Assembly (NCBI GenBank): GCA_012842935.1
Contig: DUSC01000146.1
Coordinates: 1 to 34,259, forward strand
Reading direction: 5' to 3'
Origin: Hyphomicrobiales bacterium
GTDB lineage: Bacteria > Pseudomonadota > Alphaproteobacteria > Rhizobiales > Rhizobiaceae
DNA length: 34,259 bases
The notes below the pieces were generated by a model. That model had not been told where the DNA came from, did not search any database, and worked only from the letters and a program-made list of their open reading frames with translations. The translations under genes were made by a program, and so were the position numbers. This document shows, one piece after another, positions 8,587 through 16,725 of the stretch. Each line of letters begins with the position of its first letter. Position 1 is the first letter of the stretch.

Positions 8587-9516
8587 ATGACGACCTACGC
8601 GGTCTATCCGGGACTCGAAGCCCTGCAACAGGCATCGAGGACGCGGCGCTGGCTTCGCCTTTCCGAAGTATCGGAGACGCTCGACGAGGTCTCTTCCTAT
8701 CTCTCCGAGTCGACCGGGAGGAAGGAGGACATCGCCGGTTTCCTGCGCGAGAACGCGCGACCGCACCGCGCCGACATGGACAGGCTGTTCGTCGCCCACA
8801 CCGGCATCCAGGTCGGCATCTCGCGCGCGGTGATGAAGCGAACGCGGATCGACGGACTGGCCGGCTGCTCGATGGGCGACCTGGCGCGCGGCGCCGTTTC
8901 GGGGTCGGCGACGCTGCGCCAGATGATCGGGATCGTCTGGCACCTCGCGCAGTACCGCCATCTCAGCCCGCCCGGCGAGTTGGCCAGCGTGCGGCCGGCA
9001 GAAGGCATCTTCGATGCCGCGCAACTCGGATGGCTGAGGGGCACGCGTCTTTCGCTCAGCCTCTGGTCGGAGCGCTACGGCGCTCTCGCCGGTCCGAGCG
9101 AGGCGATCGCGGCGTTGAAGCCGCGCGGCCGCGAACTCGGGCTGAAGATCAACCAGCTCTATCCATACCCCTTCCATTCCGAGCTGATGCGCCCGGTCGC
9201 CGAAAGCGTTCGCGGCCTGGTGCACGGCTGGGACATCCGCCCGCCGGCTGTGCCCGTCTTCTCGAGCATCTTCCTGAAACACCTCGTCTCCGCCGACGAG
9301 ATGCGCGAGGAAGCCCTGGCCGGCGCCTCCAATCCGGTCCACTGGTTCGAGACCGTCCGCTCCCTGCGCGGCGAGGGCGTGACACGGATCGTCAACATCG
9401 GCCCGACCGACACGATCACGTCTTGGATCCCGCAATCTGCAGAGTTCTCGGACGTCGAAGTGGTCGACGCCTGGGACCTGTGCGGCGACGACATCGCCGA
9501 GGGGTGCGCCGCCTGA
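8587..9516 (+). CDS. FabD/AT-fold acyltransferase, possibly not malonyl-specific
   Basis: A 309-residue stand-alone acyltransferase of the FabD/polyketide AT superfamily, which moves acyl groups from CoA to an acyl-carrier protein. The nucleophile elbow is GCSMGD (Ser95), in place of the usual GHSxGE. The catalytic His is H197 in YPYPFHSELM, and NIGPTDTI corresponds to the late EIGPG segment. By alignment 25 residues after the Ser, the Arg that binds the malonyl carboxylate in E. coli FabD (R117) is Leu here, so a monocarboxylic acyl donor or another acyl-transfer role is plausible. ATG at 8587 has a modest GGGGGT ribosome site; the frame extends upstream but without family similarity. The stop overlaps the P450 start (TGATG), suggesting a two-gene operon. 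No ketosynthase or carrier protein is nearby. Confidence 0.7.
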   Translation: MTTYAVYPGLEALQQASRTRRWLRLSEVSETLDEVSSYLSESTGRKEDIAGFLRENARPHRADMDRLFVAHTGIQVGISRAVMKRTRIDGLAGCSMGDLARGAVSGSATLRQMIGIVWHLAQYRHLSPPGELASVRPAEGIFDAAQLGWLRGTRLSLSLWSERYGALAGPSEAIAALKPRGRELGLKINQLYPYPFHSELMRPVAESVRGLVHGWDIRPPAVPVFSSIFLKHLVSADEMREEALAGASNPVHWFETVRSLRGEGVTRIVNIGPTDTITSWIPQSAEFSDVEVVDAWDLCGDDIAEGCAA

Positions 9517-10838
9517 TGCCGTCCGTTTCCATGCCGGCGGCGGAGCGCCGATCGCCGGAGAGCGGCCGGCGGCAACTGGACGGCGTGCTCGGCGAAGGCT
9601 TTTCGACGCCGCATGCGGTCATCCGCCAGCATCGCACGCAGACGGTCGTCCTGCTCGACCCGAAACCGATCCGCCACTGCTTCATCAGCAACGCGGCGAA
9701 CTACCGCCAGGCCGCGGCGCGCAAGCGCCTGATGGAGCCGGTGCTCGGCGAGAGCATCCTGACCGGCGAGGGCGACGTCTCGGTCAGAGTACGCCAGCAG
9801 ATCGCGACGCTGTTCAATCGCCCGGCGCTGGAAAGCTATGCAGCGATCATCCGCGCGCATTCGGAAGACGCGGTACGCGGTATTGCAGACGGCGTCTACG
9901 GGGCGACCGCGCTCGCCGCGCGTATCGCGCTGGAGAACCTGTCGCTGACGCTGTTTTCAGGCGCGCTTTCCGGCCACGTGGAAACGCTGCTTTCGGCGCT
10001 CGACGCCGTCTACGACGCCATGGGCGGCCTGCCGCTCGTAGGCGAAGAGGGTGGCATCGGCTATTATCCACAGATCGATCGTCCGGCGCGGCAGGCTGCC
10101 GGGCGGAAACTGCGCGAGGCCGTATCGGAGATACTGGCAAAGAGGCTCGGCGAGGCGGCACAGCGCGGCGACCTGCTCGACCGGCTGATCGGCCTGCGCG
10201 GCGAAGGCGGCGAAGCCACGATCGAGCAAATGATCGGCGATGTCGTCACCTTCCTGATTGCGGGCCACGAGACGACGGCGGCGACCGTCGCCTGGGCGCT
10301 CTACCTGCTCTCCCGGCACAACGGGGCTTTGGAGCGCGCCGCCGCCGAGGCCGACCGCATCGCCGACGACGGCGTTCCGTCGAGCGAGTGGCCCGACCGG
10401 TTGCCTTTCGTGCTTGCCTGCGTGGAGGAGACGCAGCGGCTCTACCCGCCGGTTCCCGTGATCACGCGCCAGTCGGTCGCCGACGACGCCATCGCCGACA
10501 TCGAGATCGCCGGGGGTTCGGTCGTGGTGGTGCCGGTACGGCTTCTCCACCGCCTGCATCGCTTCTGGGACGAGCCGGAACGCTTCCAGCCGGAGCGTTT
10601 CCTTCCCGGGAATCGCCAGCGGATCGAACGCCACAGCTACCTGCCCTTCGGGCTCGGGCCGCGCATGTGCATCGGCGCGGCGTTCGGCAACCGCGAGGCG
10701 GCGATCATGCTCGCCGTCATCCTGCGCCGATTCCGCCCGCGCTATGCGGGCGGTCGCGAACCCGTGCCGCTGCTCAAGGTGGTGCTGCGCGCCGACAACG
10801 GCATCCCGATCGCCCTGGAACGCCGGCCCGGCCGGTAG
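9516..10838 (+). CDS. Cytochrome P450
   Basis: A 440-residue soluble cytochrome P450 monooxygenase. Diagnostic elements: I-helix oxygen-binding FLIAGHETTAAT, K-helix EETQRLYPP (ExxR), the PERFQPERF meander, and the heme loop FGLGPRMCIGAAFG with axial Cys385. No membrane anchor is present, as usual in bacteria, and no reductase or ferredoxin domain is fused, so it needs a separate redox partner that the window does not show. The overall look (long-chain-type I-helix and heme loop) resembles CYP4/CYP102-like fatty-acid hydroxylases more than camphor-type enzymes, which is inference only. It is coupled to the preceding acyltransferase by a TGATG overlap, so it may oxidise an acyl chain handled by that enzyme. 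The start is fixed by the overlap. Confidence 0.95.
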   Translation: MPSVSMPAAERRSPESGRRQLDGVLGEGFSTPHAVIRQHRTQTVVLLDPKPIRHCFISNAANYRQAAARKRLMEPVLGESILTGEGDVSVRVRQQIATLFNRPALESYAAIIRAHSEDAVRGIADGVYGATALAARIALENLSLTLFSGALSGHVETLLSALDAVYDAMGGLPLVGEEGGIGYYPQIDRPARQAAGRKLREAVSEILAKRLGEAAQRGDLLDRLIGLRGEGGEATIEQMIGDVVTFLIAGHETTAATVAWALYLLSRHNGALERAAAEADRIADDGVPSSEWPDRLPFVLACVEETQRLYPPVPVITRQSVADDAIADIEIAGGSVVVVPVRLLHRLHRFWDEPERFQPERFLPGNRQRIERHSYLPFGLGPRMCIGAAFGNREAAIMLAVILRRFRPRYAGGREPVPLLKVVLRADNGIPIALERRPGR

Positions 10839-10923
10839 TTGCGGTTCCCGCTTCGGCGGCGTCGCCGGTTGCGGACGGTTGCCCGTTCACCTATCAAGCG
10901 ATCAGGCGACAGCGAGCGGGCAC

Positions 10924-11970
10924 ATGCGGGCGAACGGACCGATTCTCGTCATCAGCCTTCCGGCGATCGGCGACTTCATCCGGTCCCACTCCGCCGTTTG
11001 CCTTATCTCCGAACAGTTCCCCGATCGCCCGATCGACGTCGTGACCTCTTCGGCAGCCGTACCCGTCGCCGCCTTCATGCCTCACGTGCGCAGGGCATGG
11101 GCGCTCGACAAGCGGCATCTCAGGCTCGGCCTGGCGGCGCGACTGAAACTGGCGCGGGACCTGCGAGCGGAAGGCTACGGAACGGCCTACCTGCTGACCA
11201 GCACAACCAAGGCGTCGCTCATTCCATGGCTCGCCCGCATCCCCGAGCGGATCGGCTACCCGCGCGAACTCCAGTTCGGGCTCGTCAATCGCTTTCCACG
11301 CGACTGGTTCCTGCAATTGCGGACGCTCGGCCGAAGGCGAAAGCGCATGTTCGAGGAGATGTGCGACATCGCGACGCTCGGCGAACGGAAGGCGCCACCG
11401 GAAGGCTGGCCGCGCCCGTGCCTGGTCATCCCGGCCGACAGGATCAGCGCATGGCGCAACTCCAACGGGATCGATCCGTCCCGGCCTGCACTCGCGCTCT
11501 ATACGTCCGGGCCGGGCGACATCCGGGCCTGGCCCCCGGAAAGGTTCGCGGCAATCGCGCGCGACTATGCCCGGCAGGGATGGTCCATCTGGCTCCTCGG
11601 CTCGGCACGCGAGCGGCCGGTAGCGCCGACGATCGTGGCGGCGGTCCCCGGCGCGCTCGATTTCACGTCGACTCACCGGATCGAGGAGGCGTTGTGCCAG
11701 ATCGCCGCCTCGACCGTCTTTCTCGGCACCGATGGCGGCCTGGCGCAGGCCGCCGGTGCCATCGGCGTTCCCAGCGTGCTCATGTTCCGCGCCACCTATT
11801 CGTACGAAGCCGGTCCGGTGAACGACCAGGCGACGTGCCTCGAGCCGCCGCTCGCCGTCGCCGGTAGTATCGACAGCACGGAAGGCATCACCGAGGTGCG
11901 CGTCCGCGAAGCCCTGGACGCGGTCGTGCGCCGGACGGTCGGCGATCGCCGGAACGCACCGCTGCGCTGA
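10924..11970 (+). CDS. Glycosyltransferase family 9 (heptosyltransferase-like)
   Basis: A 348-residue GT9/ADP-heptose:LPS heptosyltransferase-like protein, a GT-B enzyme that would add a sugar to the LPS core or another surface glycan at the cytoplasmic face. The N-terminal domain begins ILVISLPAIGDFIRSHSAV, matching the family start (lvirlsalGDvvlstP). The C-terminal domain has LALYTSGPGDIRAWPPERFAAIA, matching the sugar-nucleotide-binding PGS...WP.e.fa block, and VFLGTDGGLAQAAGAIGVPSVLMF, in which the usual GlmHlAaA histidine is absent. That substitution hints at an unusual donor or reduced activity. ATG at 10924 follows an 85-nt gap after the P450 gene and has no strong ribosome site. It faces the FkbM methyltransferase gene convergently. 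Confidence 0.8.
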   Translation: MRANGPILVISLPAIGDFIRSHSAVCLISEQFPDRPIDVVTSSAAVPVAAFMPHVRRAWALDKRHLRLGLAARLKLARDLRAEGYGTAYLLTSTTKASLIPWLARIPERIGYPRELQFGLVNRFPRDWFLQLRTLGRRRKRMFEEMCDIATLGERKAPPEGWPRPCLVIPADRISAWRNSNGIDPSRPALALYTSGPGDIRAWPPERFAAIARDYARQGWSIWLLGSARERPVAPTIVAAVPGALDFTSTHRIEEALCQIAASTVFLGTDGGLAQAAGAIGVPSVLMFRATYSYEAGPVNDQATCLEPPLAVAGSIDSTEGITEVRVREALDAVVRRTVGDRRNAPLR

Positions 11971-12022
11971 ACGCGAAACGATCCGGCACGGCAGCCGCGG
12001 GCTCCCCGCGCGGCAAGCTCGG

Positions 12023-12922
12023 TCAAACCTCCGCTGTGGTATCCGGAAGCAGCAGGAGGTCGACCAGACGCCCGTTCCGCGGCAGGTCAGCAATCCGCAC
12101 CGGCGTCACGCCCTCCCCGTCAAATCGCAGACAGCGCCTGTAATAGCGTCCCAGCAGCCGAATGAAGGCCTCGGCCGCTTCCGGCCCGTAGATGGAAGGC
12201 GAAAACTCCATCATCATCGGCACCTGGCGCCGAAGCAGGCCTTCGATCGACGCGCAGGCCTGAGGCTCTGCGCCCTCGATATCCATCCAGATGAAATCGA
12301 CCGTGTCCTGAGCGATGGCGTTTTCGGCCAGGATCGTCGACAGCGGTCGGATCGCGACATGCACGGAATCCGCCGCGCCCTCGCGCGGAAAGAGGCTGCT
12401 GGCGCCGTGGTTCCCGGCAGTCCTGTAGAGAAGGCCCTCGCTGTCGGCGCTGCCGATCGCGCATTCGACCACGCTGACGCGAGACGCCAGCCCGTTCTCT
12501 TCGATGTTTCGCCGCAGCAGGGCGAGGTTGCGCGGATCCGGTTCGATCGCGAGGATTCTGGCGACGCGTCCCGACAGGCTGAAGTAGAGCGCCTGAGTGC
12601 CGATATTGGCGCCGATTTCGATGACGGTCATGCCCGCTTCGGGGATCAGCCCCTCGGCATCGAGTATTGTCAGCACGGCCTCGACCCGGTCCCGGTCATA
12701 GTGACCTTCGGCGAAGACCCGGCGACCGATCGCCTCGCGCGGATGGACAGTGACGACGTGATCGTCGAATTTCAAGGTCATCAGGAGAACCTCGGGCGGC
12801 ATCGCTTCGAGCAGAAGCCTGCGCCGGCGACGACCGGAAAACAGCCGCAACATCAGATCTGCGCGCAGGTTCCTGATTTTCTTCTCGACGCCGCGCCCGC
12901 GCCGCGTGATGGCGTTTCCCAT
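12023..12922 (-). CDS. FkbM-family SAM-dependent methyltransferase
   Basis: A 299-residue FkbM-type methyltransferase. The SAM-binding motif I is VIEIGANIGTQALYF (residues about 100-114), motif II is AIEPDPRNLALLRRNI, and the IWMDIEGAEPQACASIEGLL segment is the family signature. Relatives O-methylate sugars, polyketides or lipids, and many sit in LPS, capsule or flagellin-glycan loci. About 40 basic residues precede the domain (RRGRGVEKK and RRRRR), suggesting membrane- or nucleic-acid-proximal placement rather than a signal peptide. It converges with the GT9 gene across 52 nt, so a shared role in glycan decoration is plausible but unproven. The start at 12922 is the first ATG in a long open frame; a later start is possible. 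Confidence 0.85.
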   Translation of the reverse strand: MGNAITRRGRGVEKKIRNLRADLMLRLFSGRRRRRLLLEAMPPEVLLMTLKFDDHVVTVHPREAIGRRVFAEGHYDRDRVEAVLTILDAEGLIPEAGMTVIEIGANIGTQALYFSLSGRVARILAIEPDPRNLALLRRNIEENGLASRVSVVECAIGSADSEGLLYRTAGNHGASSLFPREGAADSVHVAIRPLSTILAENAIAQDTVDFIWMDIEGAEPQACASIEGLLRRQVPMMMEFSPSIYGPEAAEAFIRLLGRYYRRCLRFDGEGVTPVRIADLPRNGRLVDLLLLPDTTAEV

Positions 12923-13032
12923 ACCGGCCCCTTGCCCCGCGCCATTCTATGCACATACCGTAGGAAGCGCCACGATTTGTTCGCGCCACGACGACGCAGT
13001 CCAGCGCGACGATCCCGACGGCACGGGGCGAC

Positions 13033-16000
13033 TTACGGCCGCGTCTCCAGCCAGCGCCACAGATAGGCGGCGAATGCGGCCTCGACATGCAGGCGCGCGC
13101 GGTCGACGGTCGTCCGGTAGAGCAGGACCGGAACTCCGCAGGCGAGGGTCGCCGCCGAACGACTGCCCGCGTCGAGATCGGCCGTCACCATCTCGGCGAG
13201 AAGGCCGCGCAGGCCCGGCCCGCCGAGCTCGAACACGGCGAAGACATCGTCCGCCCTCGTGGCGACAAAGCCCGCACCGCCCACCGCCGCCGCAATGTCG
13301 GAGGGCTCGTCGCGGACGACCAGCGCGCGGTCGCGGGCGATCCGCACCAGTTGCGGCGCACCCTCGGCGATGCCGAACAGGCCGACTTCCGCCGCGCCGG
13401 GCGCGAGGGCGGCGACGGCGTCGGCGAGGCGGCCGGAGACGAGCGTCTGGCCGAGGCCGAGCACGCGCTTCGCCGTCCAGCCGTCGCGAAACAGCCCGGC
13501 CGAACGCCAGTCGGGGATCGGCGCCCAGCGCCTTCCGCGGTCGAAGGGCGGCGTGATCGCGGCAGCGACGGTGCGAGGCGAAGCGGGTGCACCGACCGCT
13601 ATCGCGCCGTCGGGGGCGGACAAACGCGCGCCGTCCGGATCGAACGCGCAGGGCGCGGCGATCCTCGCCGTCAGCGCGCGGCCGAGATGGACGATCTCGA
13701 CCGTTTCGCCCAGCCGCGACAGGCCGCGCTCGATGAGGCCGAGCGCGATCGGGCGGCCGAGCGCGGGGCTGAAATAGCTCGAGGTGACGTAGCCGATCGA
13801 GCGCGTCCGTCCGCCGGAACGGTCGACGCCATGCGCGCCGGTCGGAAGCGGTTCGCAACCGTCGACGGCCAGCCCGACGAACTGGCGGCGGGCCCCGTCG
13901 CGGGCGTTGTCGGTGGCAAGCGAGCGCTTGCCGACGAACTCGTCCTTGCGCTTGTCCCGCGGACCGGTCACGCCGAGATCGTGCGGCATGGTCGTGCCGT
14001 CCGTGTCCTTGCCGGCGATGAGATACCCCTTTTCGGCGCGCAGCAGCAGCAGCGCCTCGGAGCCGAGCGGGAAAGCGCCGAGCGGGCGCCCCGCTTCCAT
14101 CATCGCGGCGAGCAGACGATGGGCTTGCGACACTGCGACCGACACCTCGTAGGACCGCTCGCCGGTGAAGGAGACACGGGCGACGCGGGCTGGCCGGCCC
14201 TCGAACGCGCCTTCGGCAAAGGCCATGTGCGGCAGCGCCTCGTCGGAGAGGTCGATGCCGAGGTCGAGCGCCGCGACGAGTTGGCGCGAGCGCGGGCCCG
14301 TAGCGGTCAGAGTCGCCCATTGCAGCGTCGAGTTGTGGACAAAGACGCGCGCCGGATCGAAGCGGTCCTGCCGCCACTCCTCCAGTCTGGCCGCGACGCC
14401 GGGGACATGGCCGGACGAGCAGGAGACGATGTAGTGCTCGTCGGAAACCTTCGAGACGACGCCGTCGTCGTAGACCACGCCGCCCTCGGTCAGCATGAAG
14501 CCGTAGCGGATGCGGCCGGGCTTCAGGGTGGACAGCGTCGAATAGGAATTGAAGTCGACCAGCGCGCCGGCGTCGGGCCCCATCACCTCGATCTTGCCGA
14601 GCGGAGAGCCGTCGAGGATGCCAACCGTCTGCCGCGCGAGGCTCGCCTCCCGCGCCACTTCGCCGGCCTCGGAGCCGGCGCCGTACCAGGCGGGACGCAG
14701 CCAGCCGCCATATTCGCGGAAGACGGCACCGGCGGCCCGATGAGCGTCCTCCAGCACGAGGCGGCGCACGGGATTGAACAACTGCCCGCGGCGGCGGCCG
14801 GCGACGATGCCAAACGGGACCGGCACGAAAGGCGGGCGGTAGGTGGTCGTGCCGGTCGCCTCGATCGAGCTCCCGGTGATCGCGGCCATGGCGGCGAGGC
14901 CGTTCATGTTCGACGTCTTGCCCTGGTCGGTCGCCATGCCGAGCGTGGTGTAACGCTTCAGGTGCTCGACGGAGCGGAAGTTTTCGCGGGCGGCGAGCGC
15001 GACGTCCTTCAGGGTGACGTCGTTCTGCAGGTCGATCCACTGGCGGCCCTTTGCGCCGGCCTTGGGCCAGGCGGGGACGACGGCAAAGGCCGCCTCGGCG
15101 TCGCCGGCAACGGGCGCGGCGCCCTCGCCGCCCCCTGCCCGCCAGCCTTCGGCGAGCGCTTCGGCGAGGCTGAACCTGCCGTTCGCGGCGCCGGCGACGG
15201 CCATGCCGGCGACGGGATCGCCGGGAACGAACGCGGCGCGCCTGTCGTCGTAGCGCAGCTTGCCGCGCGCCTGGCAGAAGAGGTGGACCGTCGGCGTCCA
15301 GCCGCCGGAGACGAGCAGCGCGTCGGCCGCGATGCGCTCGCCGCCGACGGTGACGGCCTCGACGCCGCGCCTGCCGTGGACCGCCTCGACCGCTGCCGCC
15401 TTGCGCAGGGCGACGCCCGCCGGGGCGGTGGCGTCGGCGCGCAGGTCGGCGAGCGTCACCGCAGCACCGGCCGCGGCAAGCGCACCGGCGACGGCTGCCG
15501 CACTCGAATTGTTGGCGGCGACGACGACACGGCTGCCGACCAGCACGCCGTGGCGACGCAGATAGTAGAGCGCGGCGTCGGCCGACATGACGCCCGGCCG
15601 GTCGTTGTCGGCAAAGACCAGCGGCCGCTCGATGGCGCCGGCGGTGACGACGATCCTCTTCGCCCGGATCTTCCACTGCGCGTCGGCGCGGCCGGGACGG
15701 CGCTGCCACGCGCAGACGAGGTCGTGGTCGTAGATGCCGTAGGCCGTCGTGCCGGTGAGCAGGCGGTGGCCGGCCGAAGCGAGATCGCCGGCGATCGTTG
15801 CCGCCCAGTCGGCGCCGGGCATGCCGTCGACCGTTCCGCCGCGATGGAGAAGCGAACCGCCGGCCTGCGGCCGGTCGTCGATCAGGATAACGGTTCTGCC
15901 GGCGCCGGCCGCCGCCTTCGCCGCGGCAAGCCCCGCCGGGCCGGCGCCGACGACGAGCACGTCGCAGGTCGCGTTGATCTGCGGCCAGTCGGCGGCCGGA

Positions 16001-16452
16001 CGGTTGTCGGGATCGAGGCGGCCGAGGCCCGCCATGGCGCGGATTCGCGGTTCGAACAGGTGCCAGTCGGGCCAGAGGAACGTCTTGTAGTAGAAACCGG
16101 CCGGGATGAACGCCGAGAAGCGGTCGAGGAAGGCGCCGCGGTCGCCCTCGGCGCTCGGCGCGGCGTTGACGGACCGCACCGCCATGCCGGCGGCCAGCGG
16201 CTCGGTCGTGGCGCGCAGGTTCGGCGTGGTACGGCCGTCGAGTGTGACGTCGGCCAGCGCGTTGGGCTCCTCCGTCCAGGCGCCCCAGATGCCGCGCGGC
16301 CGGTGGTACTTGAACGAGCGGCCGACGATGCGCACGCCATTGGCGAGCAGCGCCGAGGCGATCGTGTCGCCGGCCACGCCTGCGTAAGGCCTGCCGTCGA
16401 AGGTGAAGGGGATCGTCGTCCCGGCGGGATTCACGATGCGGGACGGGCTCAT
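13033..16452 (-). CDS. soxA: Sarcosine oxidase alpha subunit with fused gamma subunit
   Basis: A 1139-residue protein, longer than usual SoxA proteins of about 1000. It begins as normal heterotetrameric sarcosine oxidase alpha: an N-terminal 2Fe-2S-like fold domain (GRPYAGVAGDTIASALLANG), an FAD/NAD-type Rossmann domain (VVGAGPAGLAAAKAAAGAG near residue 170), and a C-terminal aminomethyltransferase-like THF-binding domain (FNSYSTLSTLKPGRIRYG, AEKGYLIAGKDTDGTT). The final 165 or so residues (about 13036-13530) match SoxG: ELGGPGLRGLLAEM, ATLACGVPVLLYR and FAAYLWRWLE. No separate soxG follows, so alpha and gamma appear fused. The enzyme oxidises sarcosine to glycine, passing the methyl carbon to THF. 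The ATG overlaps the soxD stop; gene order is soxB-soxD-soxA(G). Confidence 0.93.
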   Translation of the reverse strand: MSPSRIVNPAGTTIPFTFDGRPYAGVAGDTIASALLANGVRIVGRSFKYHRPRGIWGAWTEEPNALADVTLDGRTTPNLRATTEPLAAGMAVRSVNAAPSAEGDRGAFLDRFSAFIPAGFYYKTFLWPDWHLFEPRIRAMAGLGRLDPDNRPAADWPQINATCDVLVVGAGPAGLAAAKAAAGAGRTVILIDDRPQAGGSLLHRGGTVDGMPGADWAATIAGDLASAGHRLLTGTTAYGIYDHDLVCAWQRRPGRADAQWKIRAKRIVVTAGAIERPLVFADNDRPGVMSADAALYYLRRHGVLVGSRVVVAANNSSAAAVAGALAAAGAAVTLADLRADATAPAGVALRKAAAVEAVHGRRGVEAVTVGGERIAADALLVSGGWTPTVHLFCQARGKLRYDDRRAAFVPGDPVAGMAVAGAANGRFSLAEALAEGWRAGGGEGAAPVAGDAEAAFAVVPAWPKAGAKGRQWIDLQNDVTLKDVALAARENFRSVEHLKRYTTLGMATDQGKTSNMNGLAAMAAITGSSIEATGTTTYRPPFVPVPFGIVAGRRRGQLFNPVRRLVLEDAHRAAGAVFREYGGWLRPAWYGAGSEAGEVAREASLARQTVGILDGSPLGKIEVMGPDAGALVDFNSYSTLSTLKPGRIRYGFMLTEGGVVYDDGVVSKVSDEHYIVSCSSGHVPGVAARLEEWRQDRFDPARVFVHNSTLQWATLTATGPRSRQLVAALDLGIDLSDEALPHMAFAEGAFEGRPARVARVSFTGERSYEVSVAVSQAHRLLAAMMEAGRPLGAFPLGSEALLLLRAEKGYLIAGKDTDGTTMPHDLGVTGPRDKRKDEFVGKRSLATDNARDGARRQFVGLAVDGCEPLPTGAHGVDRSGGRTRSIGYVTSSYFSPALGRPIALGLIERGLSRLGETVEIVHLGRALTARIAAPCAFDPDGARLSAPDGAIAVGAPASPRTVAAAITPPFDRGRRWAPIPDWRSAGLFRDGWTAKRVLGLGQTLVSGRLADAVAALAPGAAEVGLFGIAEGAPQLVRIARDRALVVRDEPSDIAAAVGGAGFVATRADDVFAVFELGGPGLRGLLAEMVTADLDAGSRSAATLACGVPVLLYRTTVDRARLHVEAAFAAYLWRWLETRP

Positions 16453-16715
16453 CTCTGCTCCCCGCGCAGCGACTGCGAGCCGATGACGGCGTGGGTGACC
16501 GTGTCGCGTTCCATCAGGAAGAACTCGCCGCAGGTGGCGTGTACCCAGATCTCGCGCGTGGCGCCCCTCGGATTGGCGTTGACGTGGAGGTAGCGCGACC
16601 AGCGCGCCGCATCGACCTCGGCGGCCGGCTCGGGGCGGACCTTGCCGGCCTCGCCGCCGAAGTGGAACTCGGTCTCGTCGCGCGGACCGCAGAAGGGACA
16701 GGGGAACAGCTGCAT
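16449..16715 (-). CDS. soxD: Sarcosine oxidase delta subunit
   Basis: An 88-residue SoxD, the small zinc-binding subunit of heterotetrameric sarcosine oxidase. It starts MQLFPCPFCGPRDETEFHFGGEA, containing the first zinc ligands CPFC, and continues to WVHATCGEFFLMERDT, containing the later Cys and the common ERDT segment. Length is typical. It is placed between soxB and soxA, 10 nt downstream of soxB and overlapping soxA by 4 nt, which is the standard order and implies assembly in one operon. The family ordinarily has HxxGC in the second motif; here it reads HATCGEF, a small local shift that keeps a cysteine available. Confidence 0.95.
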   Translation of the reverse strand: MQLFPCPFCGPRDETEFHFGGEAGKVRPEPAAEVDAARWSRYLHVNANPRGATREIWVHATCGEFFLMERDTVTHAVIGSQSLRGEQR

Positions 16716-16725
16716 CAGAGCATCC

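Noticed and set aside
11971-12022. Bidirectional terminator between the convergent GT9 and FkbM genes
   Set aside because: A GC-rich imperfect inverted repeat exists but there is no T tract on either strand and the stem has a bulge.
12947-16593. Very long open frames overlapping soxA/soxD on both strands
   Set aside because: Their translations are Arg/Ala/Gly-rich without domains, whereas soxA and soxD are clear in the chosen frames.
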